Source: Ricinus communis (Eukaryota; Streptophyta; Magnoliopsida; Malpighiales; Euphorbiaceae). Taken from it: a stretch of 64,000 bases of DNA. Where the stretch lies: assembly GCF_019578655.1 (NCBI RefSeq), contig NC_063259.1, positions 14,412,489-14,476,488 on the forward strand, read 5' to 3'. Position 1 is the first letter of the stretch, and every line of letters starts with the position of its first letter. Positions 12,292-23,900 of this stretch are shown in pieces. The notes under the pieces are model-generated. The model was not told the DNA's origin and searched no databases. It saw only the letters and a program-made list of their open reading frames with translations. A program made the position numbers and the translations under genes.

Positions 12292-14670
12292 ATTCCGATA
12301 GCATTGATTTTCAAAATACATTACAAAGCCATGATTTCTGCTTTTGGTTCAAAACACAAACTCCATTCACCAAAAGGAGAAACCTTATTCCTACAAACAG
12401 ATCTTTCCAAATCCAATGCAACTATTCCAAAAACCATTCAATGGAAAGATATCACTCTTCCAGAAGAATGAATCCTTGAAGGCGCAACCCAACCTGAATC
12501 ACCAAAGCAAACAGAGCCAAATACAAATATCAAAAATATAACCCAATTTCCAGATGGAAAAGTAAAGCTTACATTCAACAGGAAATCAACCTCTTCTAGA
12601 TTTTCTGATGATGATTCTTCAACATCGACAATAGATATTGGAAGGGTATAAAAAATACCTTCTGTTATTTATACTCCTTACAAAGAACCAACTCCATCTC
12701 AAACACAACCAAGATTTTCAACATCTGATATACCAAGCTCAAACACTATGTTATAGAATATTGATTATCAAAGCAATATCCCCAGACCCGTCTACAATGA
12801 ACTAAAGAAAGAAGATGAGGATTTAGAGACCGTCTCTACCCCCTCTTCACCATCACCATCTGCAATAACACAAAATTTAGAAGCAGAAATCAACATGATT
12901 TTAAAAGATTTTCAAATCGATAAAAAGCTTTTACATGAAGATTTCTATTCAAAGAAAAACCATTCTAAAAAACTTTGGTTTTTTAAGCATTTTTTACAAG
13001 AAAAAGACAGCATTCAAGAGAGATACTATCAATTTTGCATAAAAAACAAGATCCAAATCAAATTTTTTGATTGGTTTCAGATTTATTGCAAAGAAAATAG
13101 TATTCTTTATCCTTTCAAAGAAAAGCTTATTAGTCTTGTTACTGTAAGAAACAAGGCTCCCAAGTGGAAGGTCGGGAAAAATCAAACCATCCAGTCTAAA
13201 CACCCTCCCCTTAGAAAAATAACCATTCCTTACGGAGAGAATGAAATAGAGGCTACACCTTACAAATTGATAAGAGAAGATCTTGAAAAGAATGTCAAGA
13301 ATATTGTTCAGCAAAGCAATTTCTCGAATACCTATCTTAACACAATAGGGAAGCAGCTTGTTAGGATAGAAAGTCAGATCCAAAAACCTCCTGTAGTCTT
13401 CACCTCTCCAATCCCCAACACTGATCATCCAAAAAAGATAAGCCAATCAGAAAAGCTCAAAAATTCAGTCTTCAAACCCTACCAAATTTCAAAACCTAGC
13501 CAAGATCAATTTCAGAAGCAAACTGAGTTTGCTAGAGCAGTCAGGGAGCAGCTTAGCAAATTAGCCACTTCTGAGTCCTCCAAAAACTTAGTGCCAAATA
13601 CTCCTCAAAGTAGTAGGAATATCAGTGTTATAGATCAAGCCCAATGCGATGAATCCAATGATTCAGAGCCTGAAAGTGTTACTGAAAAACCCTCCAACAT
13701 CAACAGATTGGGATGGCAAGCCCCTAGATTGACCTGGCATACTTCTAGGAATACTGCTCCAGATCTAAGAATAGAAAATAGGAATAATATCCTAACCCAA
13801 TCTAGATTCAATGCCTCTTCCGTCTATGAATGGAATATAGATGGAATGTCAGAATACAACATTCTTGGTCTCTTACAACAGATGACCATGGCAACCAATG
13901 CCTACAAAACCCAAAGTGGTACCTCTGATAGAGCCATTGTTGAACTCCTCATAGCTGGATTTTCTGGCCAGCTTAAAGGATGGTGAGATTACCATCTCAC
14001 ACAAGCACAACAGCTCCAAATCCTAGGTGCTATCCAAACCACAATAGAAGGGACCCCCATCTTAGATGAACTAGAAAATCCAATTGAGGATGCGGTGTCA
14101 ACCCTAATTTTGACGATTTCCCTCCATTTCATAGGAGACCCTTCTCTTCTAAAAGATAAGAATGCTGAGCTCATTAGCAATCTAACCTGTAAAAAGCTTA
14201 GCAATTTCCAAGCTTACAAAGATACCTTCCTGACTCCGATTATTCTGAATCAGATTCTGAAGATATTTCAAAAAATATTAATATACTCACTAGGCAACAA
14301 GAAACTCTTCTTGAAACCGTCAAACATATTAATGACCCCCAAATCCAAAAACAAGTTTTGAAAGAAATCTTAAAAACTGAAACCCTTGTCCCCTCTTCTA
14401 GTAAGAACACTTATGATCTTACTATGATCTTGGATAAAGGAAAAAAGCTAAAAAAACCCTCTTCCTACCATTCAAGAACTTTAAAAAGAAATCAAAGCTA
14501 TCAAAACAGAGCTCAAAGATTTGAAAGAAAAACAACAAAATGATTCTGTTTTACTCCAAAGCTTGATTCTCAAACAGAATAGTGATTCTGATTCTGAAGA
14601 AGAAAATGATTTTCAAAATCTTGAGGTTTCTCAAAATGTTCCAGAAAACTTCATTAACGTTTTAAAATAA
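12292..14670 (+). pseudogene. Pararetroviral linker and coat protein region (stops, internal deletion)
   Basis: A linker of low identity with stops (12292-12890) leads to a 363-codon open stretch (12895-13986). Its C-terminal part, with GLLQQMTMATNAYK and the region up to FSGQLKG, matches the conserved coat-protein core of petuvirus-like viruses. A TGA at 13984-13986 interrupts it, but the same frame continues to about 14231. There the reading jumps to a Ser/Asp/Glu-rich segment in another frame, as if the remainder of the coat protein was deleted. No CCHC zinc knuckle, normally present in this family, can be found between 13990 and 14680. A TAA (14668-14670) separates this region from the protease. 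Confidence 0.7.
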
Positions 14671-16625
14671 ATTACTTCAAGAAAATATTTGATCCAAATA
14701 AAACTCATTTTCCCTGGTGATTTCCAAATAGAAACTATCGCTTTATTTGATACAGGAAAAGACCTCAACTGTATCAATTATGAGCTGGTTCCTAAAAGGT
14801 ATCATCAAGAAACAAAAGAAAGGCTTACTTCAGCTAATAGTTCAAAGATTAGGATTGCGGATAAAACTGAAGCTGCAATTCTAAGTAATAATATTACTTT
14901 AAAAAATATTTTTATTCTTACAAAAGATTTACAGCAAACAGTTATTTTAGGAACTCCTTTCATCAATTTAATTACTCCTTTCAAAGTAACTACTGCTGGT
15001 ATTATTTTTAAAGCTAAAGATTCAAAGATTGTTTTTCCTTTTATAGAAAAACCCAAGAAAAGAAATCTCCATCTTATAAAAGCCCACTCAATTTATAATT
15101 TTGAGATAAATGCTTTGATTAAAGGAAAACAAACCCAACTTTTCCACTTGAAACAAGATATGGGTTTGAAAAGGATCCAAAGTCAAATGCAAAATGATTT
15201 TGTCCAAAGAAAAATCTTTGATTTGCAAAAGAAGATTGAAAATGAAGTTTATTCTGATATTTCTAATACCTTTTGGAGACGAAAACAACATATGATAGAT
15301 TTACCATATGAAAAAGATTTTTCTGATAAACAAATTCCTACTAAAGCAAGACCCATCCAAATGAATGAAACCCTAGAAAGCCATTGTAGAATAGAAATAA
15401 AAGATTTAGAGCAAAAGGGTTTGATTACCAAATCCAGATCCCCCTGGTCATGTGCAGCTTTCTATGTCAACAAAAATAGTGAGATAGAAAGAGGAACATC
15501 TAGGTTGTTATTAATTACAAACCTTTAAATAAAGCCCTAAAGTGGATTAGATACCCAATTCCAAACAAAAAGGATCTTCTTCAAAAGCTTCATTCTGCTT
15601 TTATTTTTTCAAAGTTTGATATGAAATCAGGATTTTGGCAAATCCAGATTCATCCAAAAGATAGGTACAAAACTGCTTTTACAGTTCCATTTGGCCAGTA
15701 CGAATGGAATGTAATGTCCTTCGGATTAAGAAATGCTCCTTCTGAATTTCAAAAAATCATGAATGACATTTTCAATCCTTATTCAAAGTTTTGCATTGTC
15801 TATATCGATGATGTGTTGATATTTTCAAATTCTCTAGAGCAACATTTCAAACACTTGGAGATATTTTTCTATGTTGTTAAGAAAAATGGTTTAGTGGTTT
15901 CAAAATCCAAGATATCTTTATTCCAAACAAAAATTAGATTTCTTGATCACTATATCTCCCGGGGAACTATCACCCCAATTGAAAGGTCTCTAGCCTTTAC
16001 TTCAAAATTTCCGGATAAAATTTTGGAAAAAACTCAATTACAAAAATTTCTTGGTAGTTTAAATTATGTGATGGATTTCTATCTGAATTTGAATTGTCTA
16101 GCAAAGCCCCTCCATGATAGGTTAAAGAAAAACACCCCTGCATGGACCGATGAGCATACAAAGATTGTCCAAAGCATAAAAAAGCAAGTTTTTGAAATAC
16201 CATGTTTACACCTAGCTGATCCATCTACATTGAAAATAGTTGAAACTGATGCATCAAATCTAGGATATAGTGGGATTCTTAAGTAAGTCCAAAACAATAA
16301 AGAATGTATTGTCCAGTTTACTTCTGCACACTGGAATGATACACAAAAAAATTATTCAACTATCAAAAAAGAAATTCTTTCGATAGTTTTGTGCATTTCA
16401 AATTTTCAAAGCGATCTTTTAAACCAAAAATTTCTTTTAAGAATTGATTGGAAATCTACTAAAGAGGTTTTACAAAAACATGTTCAAAACATAGCTTCAA
16501 AACAGATTTTTGCCAGATGGCAAGCCATTCTTTCCGTTTTTTATTTTGAAATCGAATACATAAGAGGGGATTCGAATTCAATTCCAGACTTTCTAACCAG
16601 AGAGTTCCTTCAAAAACAGGAGTGA
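14671..16625 (+). pseudogene. Pararetroviral protease, reverse transcriptase and RNase H region (broken)
   Basis: The open stretch 14689-15528 begins with an aspartic protease carrying the LFDTG active-site motif near 14740, and ends with the start of the reverse transcriptase. A frameshift near 15485-15530 moves the reading to another frame. The open stretch 15621-16286 there holds the FDMKSGFWQI region and the YIDD catalytic motif (about 15801-15812), typical of Caulimoviridae polymerases. A stop at 16284-16286 interrupts the beginning of RNase H, just after its first catalytic segment (ETDAS). The same frame continues to the TGA at 16623-16625, with the DSNSIPD-type end of the RNase H domain. 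The enzyme would have copied pregenomic RNA into DNA; this copy cannot make one intact product. Confidence 0.88.
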
Positions 16626-16627
16626 AA

Positions 16628-18085
16628 ATGCCAAAAAAATCAAAAGCAAAAGAAGAAAAGTCGACAGCAAGTTCAAAGTCTGTTCAAAGTCCAAAGAAGG
16701 AGATTTTACCCTCATCTTCAAAGCCTATCCGAACCTGGACCGAAATCATCCTGGAAGAAATTGACAAAAGCAAAGTAGATCCGGCCTAACAACAACAATT
16801 ACAAATTCAGGAGTGGCTTGCCCAACAAGATCCTAAATTTATAAAAAGGGTCGAAGAATATTCAAAGCAAATGATACAACTTCACCCCGAAGTCTCTACA
16901 AAGACATCCTCCTCTTCCAACAAGGGTAAAGATATACTTTCTATCCCTTTTTCAAAACCTGAGATAGGAATTTTCCCTCAAAACCTATCTCAGAGCTCTC
17001 AAAGTATTTCAAAGCCCAACTCTCAAGAAATAGTTTTGTCACAAACGAAACTTTTCAAATCCAATGAGTATATAGAAAATCAAAATTTTCAAAGCATTTT
17101 GACTATTGAGGAAGGATTCCGTACAGAAAGCCCCTCAAAACTGATTTCAAAGATTTTCCCTCCATGATGGTATTTCAAGCCCTGGAATATTTCAAAACCT
17201 CAATCCTACTACCAGTCCATCCTTGAGGTAACTGGTTCTGCAAAGTTCAAACACTTTAAAAAGCACAAAGACCATAAAGACCCTGCATATTTCACATGCA
17301 CCATACAAAGAATCCTTCATCCTTCAGATTGGGGGATAGATTTACGCTCATCAAGATCTTTTCTAACTTCCCTCCAAAGAACCTACCCATCAAGCCTAAA
17401 CACTTCTTTCAACTATTGGGATTACCAACAAGCTTGGTTTAATACCTTTCTTCTTCAAAACGAAGGACAAAGCCATTCCTGGCTTTTCTACTTCGATACA
17501 AGCTCAATTCAAACTTCAAAGATCCCATACTGGTTTAAACAATGGTGGAATTTTTATGGCAATATCCCTGAAACCATAATTCTAGAAGTTCTACCTCTGT
17601 TTAACTTATTTAAAGCCCACTATAAACCAAACAAAATAGAAAGACGTTTTCCCCCTTTACTTTTATTTTGTTCAAACTTTTTTCTCCCCTGGGTATGTGT
17701 ATGGTATTTCCATTTCAATCAAGCAGCAGATGGAGAAATCATCCTTGCCCGAAGATTCAAAGTCAAATGGTGGGATAAATTTAACCACCAAGAAAAATTA
17801 TCACTAAAGTTGGTACAAAGTTTTCTTTCAAAGAATAGCTTCTTACCACCTCCGAAAGAATAGATCACTTTTCTAGCACAGAAGTCCTTCATTATTCCAA
17901 AGCTAGCGGCGGCTCAAACAGAAGAAGATTTCTTACAATTGATCAAACAGTTGTCGGAAACCGCCTCTTCCAAAGGAAAATCGAAAGCTTCATCTTCCTC
18001 TTCTAGCACCAGCTCAGCAGCAATAGACCTAGATGGTGACTCGAACGAAGATGACTGTTTTGGGATATTCAAGCCCATCAAATGA
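16628..18085 (+). pseudogene. Pararetroviral second ORF, function unknown (three in-frame stops)
   Basis: An ATG at 16628 lies two bases after the stop of the polymerase ORF. The frame runs 486 codons to a TGA at 18083-18085 with no frameshift, interrupted only by TAA 16787, TGA 17165 and TAG 17861. The product would have a Lys/Ser-rich N-terminus, a Gln/Ser-rich linker, a W/F/Y-rich central domain (about 17170-17700) and a Ser-rich acidic C-terminus. Its place matches the ORF2 of florendoviruses or the transactivator/inclusion-body protein of other Caulimoviridae. I cannot tell which, and no function is asserted. Confidence 0.6.
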
Positions 18086-18229
18086 TACCTCTGTAAAGCC
18101 CTTGGGTTGAAAACCAGAAATGGCAGCCTAAAATATTTATGTAATGGGCCAAATGCCCAATAAAAAAAAAGAGTCATTTAAAAAGAAAAAGAAAGAAAAC
18201 AAAAGACTCTTTAAAAAAGCAAAAGATTA

Positions 18230-18420
18230 TTTTCCAAAGCGTGGCAAACAACTTCTGCAAAAGTAGTGGAGTATCTTACTCCATTATCAAAAGAATACAA
18301 AAGACGTAGAGCCCCTGATTCCACTATGAAGAGCATCTAAAGAAGAGCATCAAAAGCTTCAAGGCTGAAGACCTCTATAAATAGAGTAGTTTTCCAAAGA
18401 AGAAGGCAGACTGAAAAATA
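18230..18420 (+). promoter_or_regulatory. Probable pararetroviral pregenomic-RNA promoter
   Basis: CTATAAATAG at 18375-18384 is an excellent plant TATA box. It lies in the non-coding region after ORF2, where Caulimoviridae place their main promoter. It is preceded by about 150 nt rich in AAAG/GAAG purine words (for example AAAAGCTTCAAGGCTGAAGA) and followed by an A-rich leader. Activity in the host is not known. Confidence 0.6.
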
Positions 18421-18618
18421 ACAAGAGACTCTTGTATTCTTCAAGTCATACCACAAGAAATATAGTGAGAAAAGAGAGAGTGCGAGAGTGATAGTGAGAA
18501 AACCACCTTCCTCTTGTATTGAATTCCTTTTGTAAGTTATATTTCTTTTGTTTAAAACTTTCTTATTGTTTAAAGTTTTTATTCCAAAGTTTGTATATTT
18601 GTTCAAAGTTTGGATATC

Positions 18619-18624
18619 AATAAA
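18619..18624 (+). terminator. Probable viral poly(A) signal
   Basis: AATAAA occurs about 235 nt downstream of the TATA box, after a T-rich stretch with TTTGTATATTTGTT-like words that resemble plant far-upstream elements. In Caulimoviridae the poly(A) signal sits a short distance after the transcription start, giving a terminally redundant RNA; this spacing fits. Confidence 0.5.
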
Positions 18625-18699
18625 ATTTATCATCTTGTCTTCCATTCTTGTTTAAGATTTAACAAGCGTATGCTCTGTGCTTGCCTCGTCTGAGGATCT

Positions 18700-19330
18700 T
18701 GCACACCAGAAATTTGATGTATATATGGAGATATACACTCTACATAATTAAAAATTTAAGTCGCAACATTATGGATAAAAAAAGCAATGAAACAAATAAA
18801 GAAAAGGTTAAGGGGGCTAGGATCCCTCTTGAGTTGGACTCGGCTCTTTCTCTTCCTAATTTGTTATATAAAACTAGAAAGCTAGGGTTCAAATTGAAAG
18901 ACAACAATTTGAGTGACCCACAAAATGTGTTATTTTTAAAAACATAAGGACCATATTTAATATCTGTGTTTTTTTAAGAAATATTTTTTATTTAAATTTA
19001 ATATATATAACAATTAATAGGAGAATAACATATATATATAACACTAGATGCGCTTGATCTAGCCCTCCCTTGGAACTAGATCTCTAGCTTGGAAAAAGAA
19101 ATCTATAACTGGCTTACTTACGGACTTAGCAATGACCATTAGGGACACTTATACAAAGATTGATATTGGAATGCCACTACTTCAACTACTTCTTCAATGG
19201 GAATAGCAAAAAAATGGAATTAAGAAACCCCTCCTTCCGGAATAAAAGCTAGATCCCCATCCTAAAATAAATATATATATATATATATGAGTATTTTATA
19301 TTTTGATATTAGATAATTTAGATATATTTT
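18700..19330. other. Intergenic DNA, with a possible organelle-derived patch
   Basis: The sequence is mostly AT-rich, but 19040-19265 has a more even base composition and reads like plant mitochondrial intergenic DNA (CCCTCCCTTGGAACTAG, CCCCTCCTTCCGGAAT). No gene was identified in it. An (AT)n run follows at about 19269-19287. Organellar origin is a guess from composition. Confidence 0.25.
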
Positions 19331-19722
19331 ATTATTTAAAATTAATCGTGTTATGTTTTTAGAATATATAAATAGAAAAATGTATCAAAAAAATCAGACA
19401 AAAACAATTAAATATGAGAAAAGGGGGTGGAACTCGGCTCCTAAAAAGGCTGCCCATCAGGGCCACAGCATCTATGTGTTTTCTACTGTTGATTATATTA
19501 AATATATTATCTCCACATCCACTTTTTCAAAGAAAGGTTTCCGTACGGGAAAAGTCCAGAATATGTTCATCAACAAGCATACCACCATTTCTTCAACATT
19601 GATGCTTCTGCACAGTGCAATGAGACTACAACATTTTCTGCACATGATCACAACGCCATAATCCCACTCAAAGGAAAAGAAAAGTAAGGAAGACAGAGAG
19701 ATATTAGTAGCTAGTTTTATTA

Positions 19723-20828
19723 TTACTGCAAGGAAAGGAACTGTGAATCCCATGCAAGTTGATCTATGGGGCTTGAGCTATAATACATCCCAGCAGGCAT
19801 TAATGTAGACTCCACAAAATTAAAATCAAAGTTAGAGTATTGATCTAAAGAAGCATCCATATTGTTCTTCCCAGAACTGAACTCATTGGTTTTCTCAATC
19901 TCAACTACCTGTTCTACCTGCATTTCTTCATGTCTTGAGGGTTGAATTATGAGCTCGCTGCTCCACAAGCAATTTTCGTCTATGATTCCGAACCCAGATG
20001 GATATGATGTAGAACAAGACGTAGAGACACTTCCCATTGGATAAGACTGGTTTGTGCAGTCCAAGAGAGCTTGTACCTTAGGGTTTTGGTTTGGAGAAAT
20101 ATAAGACGGAGGACATGAAGAATCAGTAACATCAGGAGGTGGAAGAGAAGGGAAAGGGTGGTTAAAGGATACTGTTTGAATGTCCATGGAAAAATCACTG
20201 AACTGTGAAGTACTTATAGTGAAAACTGAGGTGGGTTGTTGATGGGCATTATCATAAATGAGTTTGCATGGATTAATGTTGCTGTTGCTGTGGTTGTTGT
20301 TACGGTTTTGTTTATTGTGCTTAGGAGACAGGAGTTTATGAGTGTTGGGATCTAACCCCTGTGCAATAAGCTTCTTCTTGATGCAACTGTTCCAAAAGTT
20401 CTTGACTTCATTATCAGTTCTACCAGGTAAATGCTTAGCTATTTGAGCCCATCTGTTGCCTAATATTCTATGAACATCAACAATTGTCCTCTCTTCTTGT
20501 GCAGTAAATGACCCTCTTTTTAGATCTGGTCTCAGGTAATTTATCCATCTCAGTCTGCAACTTTTTCCACACCTGTGCAACCCTGCAAGAAGATGAAAAA
20601 ACAAAAAACAAAAAACAAAAACAAAATACCCAGTTCAAAAAGATTCAAGAATAGGGCAAATTAAAGAATATCAGTCGAAACAACTCCAATGAAAGTACCT
20701 GCAAGCTTAGGGACAGAGCTCCAAGAACCATGACCATGGGTAGTTATGAACTTGATTAGTTTCTCATCTTCTTCAGGAGACCATAACCCTCTCTTGACTT
20801 TCTGCTTACTGCAGCATTGGTGTCCCAT
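19723..20828 (-). CDS. R2R3-MYB transcription factor (MYB26-like)
   Basis: Minus-strand exons are 20828-20699 and 20582-19723, giving 329 residues. The start [20 protein letters not shown] is typical of the MYB26/50/61/86/103 group. R2 covers about residues 14-66 with its regularly spaced Trp. R3 (67-117) starts with Phe in place of the first Trp and contains [20 protein letters not shown], closest in my memory to Arabidopsis MYB26 (MALE STERILE 35), a regulator of secondary wall thickening in anthers. MYB67 or the MYB50/61 group remain possible. The C-terminal part is Asn/Ser/Pro-rich with an acidic stretch, as expected of an activator. Only the first of the two usual R2R3-MYB introns is present. 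A TATA box lies about 100 bp upstream of the ATG. Confidence 0.9.
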
Positions 20829-20918
20829 TAATTCTGTTCACCCAAAAATTTAAAAATAGAAAACACCCCAACTTCTCAATTCATTACTGCTAATCACCAT
20901 TTAATGTGGGAGATCCTT

Positions 20919-20930
20919 CCTTATATAAAG
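20919..20930 (-). promoter_or_regulatory. TATA box of the MYB gene
   Basis: On the minus strand the sequence is CTTTATATAAGG, 91 to 102 bp upstream of the ATG at 20828. It lies in an otherwise ordinary leader. The spacing suits a leader of about 60-70 nt. Confidence 0.6.
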
Positions 20931-23900
20931 TTAGTTTTCTTGATTGCAACCAAAAAAAAAAAGAAATGTATATATTTTTTTATCATATAATATGGTTACA
21001 GTGAGTCCACGTTTATAAAATTAAAAAGGATTATTAAACATTTAGGGAGAGACCTGTGTGTGTGTGTGGAAATTGAAACTTTGGGGGGTAATCATAATAA
21101 AGGACCACAATGTCTAATCGAGTATGGTGTTGTCTTGAAACAATTGCTCTCAACTTGATTACTTCTTTTCTTTTAACTATTTTGTATTACATAAGATATT
21201 AGTTTACTTATTTGATTAGTAAAGAAAACATAATGATTTTATAGTTATTTAACTGTGTATATATTAAGAATCAGTCAATTGAAATTATTTTTTAAAGTCT
21301 TCATGTTCAAGCCTTGTGTAATATTTATACATACATTAAAAATATTTTACAAGTGTGTTTGAGTAGGGATCTTATAGATGACTTAGTATGGGTATGTGCT
21401 AATCAATTGGTTAATATCTATAAGTACTTTTAATTATATAACTTTTTTTTTGAAAGAAATATAGATATTCTATTAACGAGCGTCTTGATATAAAGATAAA
21501 AATAAATATTAAATATTAAAAAATATAAATAAAGAAATCTATTCATAAAAATCATCAATTATGTTGACGGAGCAATAAATTACAATTCTGTGAGAAAAAT
21601 GCCCACTTGGTGGCAATAAGCCATATATGGACTTTATAGATGTCTTTTGACGAGCTCGATTGTTTGAATGTCGGATCTGATTTTTTTTTTTATTTTCACC
21701 ACTTTTATAAAGGGAGAACTCAATATTCCCATAATTGATGACTACAAAACTCCAATAGAATAAAAACTCAAAACTCTTATAATTGAGGACCATAAAACTC
21801 CTCAAAAATCCTAGTTAATAATCCAACTCAAATTAATAAGAAAAAACTAAACAAATAAATTAGAAATCCAAAAAATTTATCAAAAATAATAAATTTCTAT
21901 CAACATATTAAAATAAAATATTAAATTAAACAAAAAAAAATATCGAGCATAGCACTTTATTTTGACTTCTTTTATTAAAATTTATTTATAAAATAAAAAA
22001 TTCATAAAAAAAAGGCAGAAATGCATTTTCAAAAGTGCATAACGTCGCAGCAGGAAATCATCTTATTTGATTTATTAGGACATATTAGAGATCACTTAAT
22101 AAATTAAATTTGGCAAAATAAATTTTGATATAAAATAAAAAAAATGTTAGAAAAAAAAAATGTAAAAGTCATGTTATTCAAATACTTTATGAAATGGTTT
22201 TTGATAGTGGTTTTGGAAGTAATTACTATGAAAAACTAGCCTACCTATCATATTATTATTATTATTATTATTATTTTATATTAAATGATTAATGGTAAGT
22301 GGGAATTTGATAAATGAAATGTCTTTTTCTTTTTTGGCTCAAATTAATGTTGTAAATCATGATTGTGTTTATGTGGAGTTACCAAGAAAGTCATTGCCAT
22401 TCTGTTGGATGCATCATGATGATAGTTTGAAATTAATTAAATAACATACATATTTCTTGCCTTAAATGATCATATTATATATATATATATATGATTAATC
22501 ATGAGGAGTAAGCTTTTTTTTTTTTAATTAGTTCCTGCAAGTGTGTACATGTATATAAATATACATACTCTTACTCCATAAGGTATAATTTTGTGAAAAG
22601 GATTGATGATAATATGACCAATTAAGGGAAGACCAGACCTAATCATATAAAGACCCCCCAAATCATTTCTTGCGTCCGAATTCAACATGCAAAAGCCCTC
22701 CACTTAACTCTTGGTCTCCTCCTCTCTTTCCCTTTCGCTTTTTAGAATAGCCCTATTACCTCTTCAAATTAAGAAATTTCAAGTCGCACTTTGTTTATTT
22801 TCATATTTTTATAAATAAATATATACTGCCGTGTAGTTCGCAACCAATTGATCCTTTTATAAATAAAAAAGAGAAGTCGATTTAAATTTTTTTAATATTA
22901 ATAGTTTTACTTTTAAAATAATTTATAAATTTATTTTTATCAAACCTGTTTTTAGAGAAAAGAAAAAGTATTAGACCCCCATTTGACACAATTTATTTAT
23001 TTTTGGAATAAATGATGTTTTTTTAAAGATTCTGAAAATGACTTTTAAAAAGTTGAATTTTATAGCAACTTTAAAAAGTCACAATTAAAAGGTAAAAATT
23101 TCTGAAAATAAAAATAGATTGAAAATTGATTTGGAAAAGTTATTATCAAATTAAACTTTAATTTACTGATTCTTTCTAAAGCAGTTTATAACTTTTAAGA
23201 ACACAATTAATTATTTTCTTTTCTTTAGAAAAGAAACAATTCGAAAGAAACCAATATGCATATGATGCTTTCTTCACTCAACCGTTGCTTGAATGTGTCA
23301 ATTTCTTGGTGTCAACAAAGATGATTATGATTAGATGTGTTTGCTTTCATGATTTTCAGTATTTTTCACCCTTACAATTGTGTCTTCTTTTTTCTTTTTA
23401 ATATGTTTGTACAATTTTATACTTTTTAGGGAATTTTCTCTGTGGAGAAAATCACGTAGAAAAGCAAAAGCAGCCAACAAGCACATAGATTTTTAAATCA
23501 AAAAGAAAGAAAGCAAAAATAAAAATAAAAATAAAAAGAAATAAAAACCTGGCCAATAACCCTTTTTGGCTTTTACAAAAATGTCAATGTGGGTTTGCCT
23601 CTCAAAATCATTGCAGGGAGTATAGGTAAAATCTTCCCCTGATCTCTTCTAAAGTGGTTTTCTTTTTTCTTTTTTAATCATTTTGGAGAAATGAAAGAAA
23701 GTGTCATATGTTGGCAAGACAATGTCTTCATTTGTCAAAACCTGCTTGAGATTTTGATGGCTGACTTATATAATATCTTTTTAGTTGAAAATATTAGCTT
23801 TTTTTTTTTTTAAAGAATATATGTAAATTGGGTCAGAAATAAACTAAATGGCTTGTAAATAACATAATGGTCGTTATGTGTGGTCAATTTATAAATAAGC

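Larger units (their letters stand above)
11640..18690 (+). mobile_element. Endogenous pararetrovirus (Caulimoviridae, petuvirus/florendovirus-like), degenerate
   Basis: About 7 kb on the plus strand holds, in order, a 30K-type movement protein, coat protein, pepsin-type aspartic protease, reverse transcriptase and RNase H in one interrupted ORF. A second ORF and a non-coding region with TATA box and poly(A) signal follow. The single-polyprotein order and the coat-protein conservation resemble petuviruses and the endogenous florendoviruses. No integrase and no long terminal repeats were seen, which separates it from LTR retrotransposons. All coding parts carry stops, at least two frameshifts and a deletion, so it reads as an old inactive copy. 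Borders are approximate; one end of the circular genome is assumed near each limit. Confidence 0.85.

Noticed and set aside
12994..13446. 150-codon minus-strand ORF within the pararetrovirus
   Set aside because: It is the antisense shadow of the coat-protein region.
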